Below the pieces are notes generated by a model. It was not told the origin of the DNA and ran no database searches. It saw only the letters and a program-made list of their open reading frames with translations. 6,760 nucleotides of DNA from assembly GCA_012735335.1 (NCBI GenBank), contig JAAYHO010000104.1:1-6760 (forward strand), given 5' to 3'. The stretch comes from Gammaproteobacteria bacterium (GTDB lineage: Bacteria; Pseudomonadota; Gammaproteobacteria; Pseudomonadales; Pseudomonadaceae). Every line of letters starts with the position of its first letter. Within the stretch, counting starts at the first letter, position 1. The position numbers and the translations under genes are program-made. Positions 5,220 through 6,760 of this stretch are shown one piece after another.

Positions 5220-6623
5220 ATGTCGAAAGCGATCCAACTGATCAACGAATTTGACGTGAAGTGGGTTGACCTGCGCTTCACCGATACCAAAGGCAAGCAA
5301 CAGCACATCACCATGCCTGCCCGTGATGTCGACGAGGAGTTCTTCGAAGAGGGCAAGATGTTCGATGGCTCTTCCATTGCCGGCTGGAAGGGCATTGAAG
5401 CCTCCGACATGATCCTGATGCCCGATGACGACACTGCCGTGCTCGACCCCTTTACCGAAGAGCCGACGCTGATTCTGGTCTGCGACATCATCGAGCCGTC
5501 GACCATGCAGCGCTACGAGCGCGACCCACGCAGCATCGCCCGGCTGGCCGAGGAATACCTCAAGTCCACCGGTATCGGCGATACCGCCTTCTTCGGTCCG
5601 GAGCCGGAGTTCTTCATCTTTGACGAGGTGAAGTTCAAGTCCGATGCCGCCGGCTCCATGTTCAAGATCTACTCCGAACAGGCCGCCTGGAACAGCGACG
5701 CCGACTTCGAGACCGGCAACAAGGGCCACCGTCCGGCGCTCAAGGGCGGCTACATGCCGATTCCGCCGGTCGACCACGACCACGAGATCCGTACCGCCAT
5801 GTGCAATGCGCTGGAGGAAATGGGCCAGACCGTGGAAGTGCATCACCACGAAGTGGCGACCGCCGGCCAGAACGAGATCGGTGTGCAGTTCAACACCCTG
5901 GTGGCCAAGGCCGACGAGGTGCAGAACCTGAAATATGTGGTGCATAACGTGGCCGATGCCTACGGCAAGACCGCGACCTTCATGCCCAAGCCGCTGTATG
6001 GCGACAACGGCTCCGGTATGCACGTGCACATGTCGATCAGCAAGGATGGCAAGAATACCTTCTCCGGCGAGGGCTATGCCGGTCTGTCCGATACCGCGCT
6101 GTACTTCATCGGCGGCATCATCAAGCACGGCAAGGCGCTGAACGCCTTCACCAACCCGTCCACCAACTCCTACAAGCGTCTGGTGCCCGGCTTCGAAGCG
6201 CCGGTGATGCTCGCCTACTCGGCCCGCAACCGCTCCGCGTCGATCCGCATCCCGTACGTCTCCAGCCCGAAGGCGCGCCGCATCGAGGCCCGCTTCCCGG
6301 ACCCGGCCGCCAACCCCTACCTGGCCTTCGCCGCCCTGCTGATGGCCGGCCTGGACGGCATCCAGAACAAGATCCACCCCGGCGACGCCGCCGACAAGAA
6401 CCTGTACGACCTGCCGCCGGAGGAATCCAAGCAGATCCCGCAGGTGTGCGGCAGCCTGAAGGAGGCGCTGGAGTCCCTGGACGCCGACCGCGGCTTCCTG
6501 ACCAAGGGCGGCGTGTTCTCCGACGACTTCCTCGATGCCTACATCGAGCTGAAGGCCGCCGAGGAACTCAAGGTGCGCACCTTCGTGCACCCGCTGGAGT
6601 ACGAGCTGTACTACAGCGTCTGA
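5220..6623 (+). CDS. glnA: Glutamine synthetase type I (GSI-beta)
   Basis: GlnA joins ammonia to glutamate using ATP and is the main entry of nitrogen into the cell; the enzyme is a cytoplasmic dodecamer. The protein has 467 residues, one or two fewer than typical for this group. The N-terminal beta-grasp domain carries the DGSSIAGW loop (49-56). The catalytic domain carries FGPEPEFF (125-132) and [10 protein letters not shown] (263-272) with metal and glutamate ligands, NRSASIRIP (337-345), and [12 protein letters not shown] (356-367). Tyr396 in NLYDLPPEE is the residue modified by the adenylyltransferase GlnE, so activity is expected to be controlled by adenylylation. The start is ATG 5220, backed by GGAGA at 5210-5214 and the conserved MSKAIQLI opening. 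Upstream in-frame GTG (5133) and ATG (5172) codons fall in the leader and are not needed. The gene is probably monocistronic, transcribed from the sigma-54 promoter and ended by the terminator at 6644. Confidence 0.98.
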   Translation: MSKAIQLINEFDVKWVDLRFTDTKGKQQHITMPARDVDEEFFEEGKMFDGSSIAGWKGIEASDMILMPDDDTAVLDPFTEEPTLILVCDIIEPSTMQRYERDPRSIARLAEEYLKSTGIGDTAFFGPEPEFFIFDEVKFKSDAAGSMFKIYSEQAAWNSDADFETGNKGHRPALKGGYMPIPPVDHDHEIRTAMCNALEEMGQTVEVHHHEVATAGQNEIGVQFNTLVAKADEVQNLKYVVHNVADAYGKTATFMPKPLYGDNGSGMHVHMSISKDGKNTFSGEGYAGLSDTALYFIGGIIKHGKALNAFTNPSTNSYKRLVPGFEAPVMLAYSARNRSASIRIPYVSSPKARRIEARFPDPAANPYLAFAALLMAGLDGIQNKIHPGDAADKNLYDLPPEESKQIPQVCGSLKEALESLDADRGFLTKGGVFSDDFLDAYIELKAAEELKVRTFVHPLEYELYYSV

Positions 6624-6643
6624 TCGCGCCCTGAGCCAAACAG

Positions 6644-6678
6644 CCCCCGCCCGGCCCCGCCGGCCGGGGGTTTGTTTT
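6644..6678 (+). terminator. Rho-independent terminator of glnA
   Basis: CCCCCG (6644-6649) and CCGGC (6651-6655) pair with GCCGG (6659-6663) and CGGGGG (6665-6670), with one C-C mismatch and a 3-nt loop. The tail is TTTGTTTT. It starts 20 bases after the glnA stop and separates glnA from the next gene. Confidence 0.9.
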
Positions 6679-6689
6679 GCGCGCGGCCC

Positions 6690-6760
6690 ATGCGCCTGTT
6701 CACCGCCTGCCTGCTCGGCCTGCTCGCCACGCCGACCCTCGCCGAGATCTACCGCTACAC
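6690..6760 (+). CDS. Exported protein, probably DUF4124 type (5' end only)
   Basis: The frame stays open from ATG 6690 to the window edge and gives 23 codons beginning MRLFTACLLGLLATPTLA. This is a classical short signal peptide: an Arg, a hydrophobic core, and a Leu-Ala end fitting signal peptidase I cleavage before Glu19. The next residues, EIYRYT, resemble the start of the DUF4124 domain (usually I/V-Y-R/K-Y/W-x-D-x-x-G), found in many small periplasmic proteins. In Pseudomonas a gene of this kind lies between glnA and the ntrB-ntrC two-component genes, which fits the setting. No clear ribosome site precedes the ATG, and the glnA terminator lies directly upstream. Only about a sixth of a typical gene of this kind is visible. 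Confidence 0.65.
   Translation, partial: MRLFTACLLGLLATPTLAEIYRY

Noticed and set aside
4974..6590. 538-codon minus-strand open frame opposite glnA
   Set aside because: It is antisense to glnA and its regulatory region, with no recognisable motif; it arises from the GC-rich third codon positions of glnA.

Overview
The window looks like a chromosomal segment of a Pseudomonas-type gammaproteobacterium. The core block typA – thiI – glnA (the first two on the minus strand, glnA divergent) is the order known from Pseudomonas chromosomes. The proteins are close in length and motifs to the E. coli and Pseudomonas versions. The species cannot be settled from this window, although the GlnA sequence differs from the common P. 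aeruginosa/P. putida form at a fair number of positions.

Positions 1-1110 are accessory DNA that is visibly less GC-rich than the core block. Positions 1 to about 121 hold the 3'-truncated end of a DDE (IS481-like) transposase. It runs into what looks like the severed start of an integron gene cassette. Next come two intact-looking cassettes read on the minus strand. Each has one small membrane-protein ORF of unknown function (130 and 131 aa) and a foldable attC recombination site (163-214 and 614-700). The array ends at a GTTRRRY-type core site (1104-1110). No integrase gene is visible and there is no room for one before typA. The 400 bp between the array and typA hold an AT-rich stretch and the typA terminator.

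Positions 1467-4904 carry typA (ribosome-associated GTPase, probably starting at a GTG) and thiI (tRNA 4-thiouridine synthase and sulfur carrier for thiamine). Each has a good -10 box upstream. Positions 4905-5219 are a divergent control region with a near-perfect sigma-54 promoter for glnA and three NtrC-type dyads. Two of the dyads sit at almost exactly the -140/-108 spacing of the E. coli glnAp2 enhancer. glnA (glutamine synthetase, 467 aa) ends in a strong terminator and is followed by the first 23 codons of a secreted protein, probably of the DUF4124 type.

Functionally, the core block is housekeeping (translation, tRNA thiolation, nitrogen assimilation). The unexplained biology is in the small cassette array parked against the typA terminator: two orphan membrane-protein cassettes, a third cassette cut by an insertion sequence, and no integrase in view.
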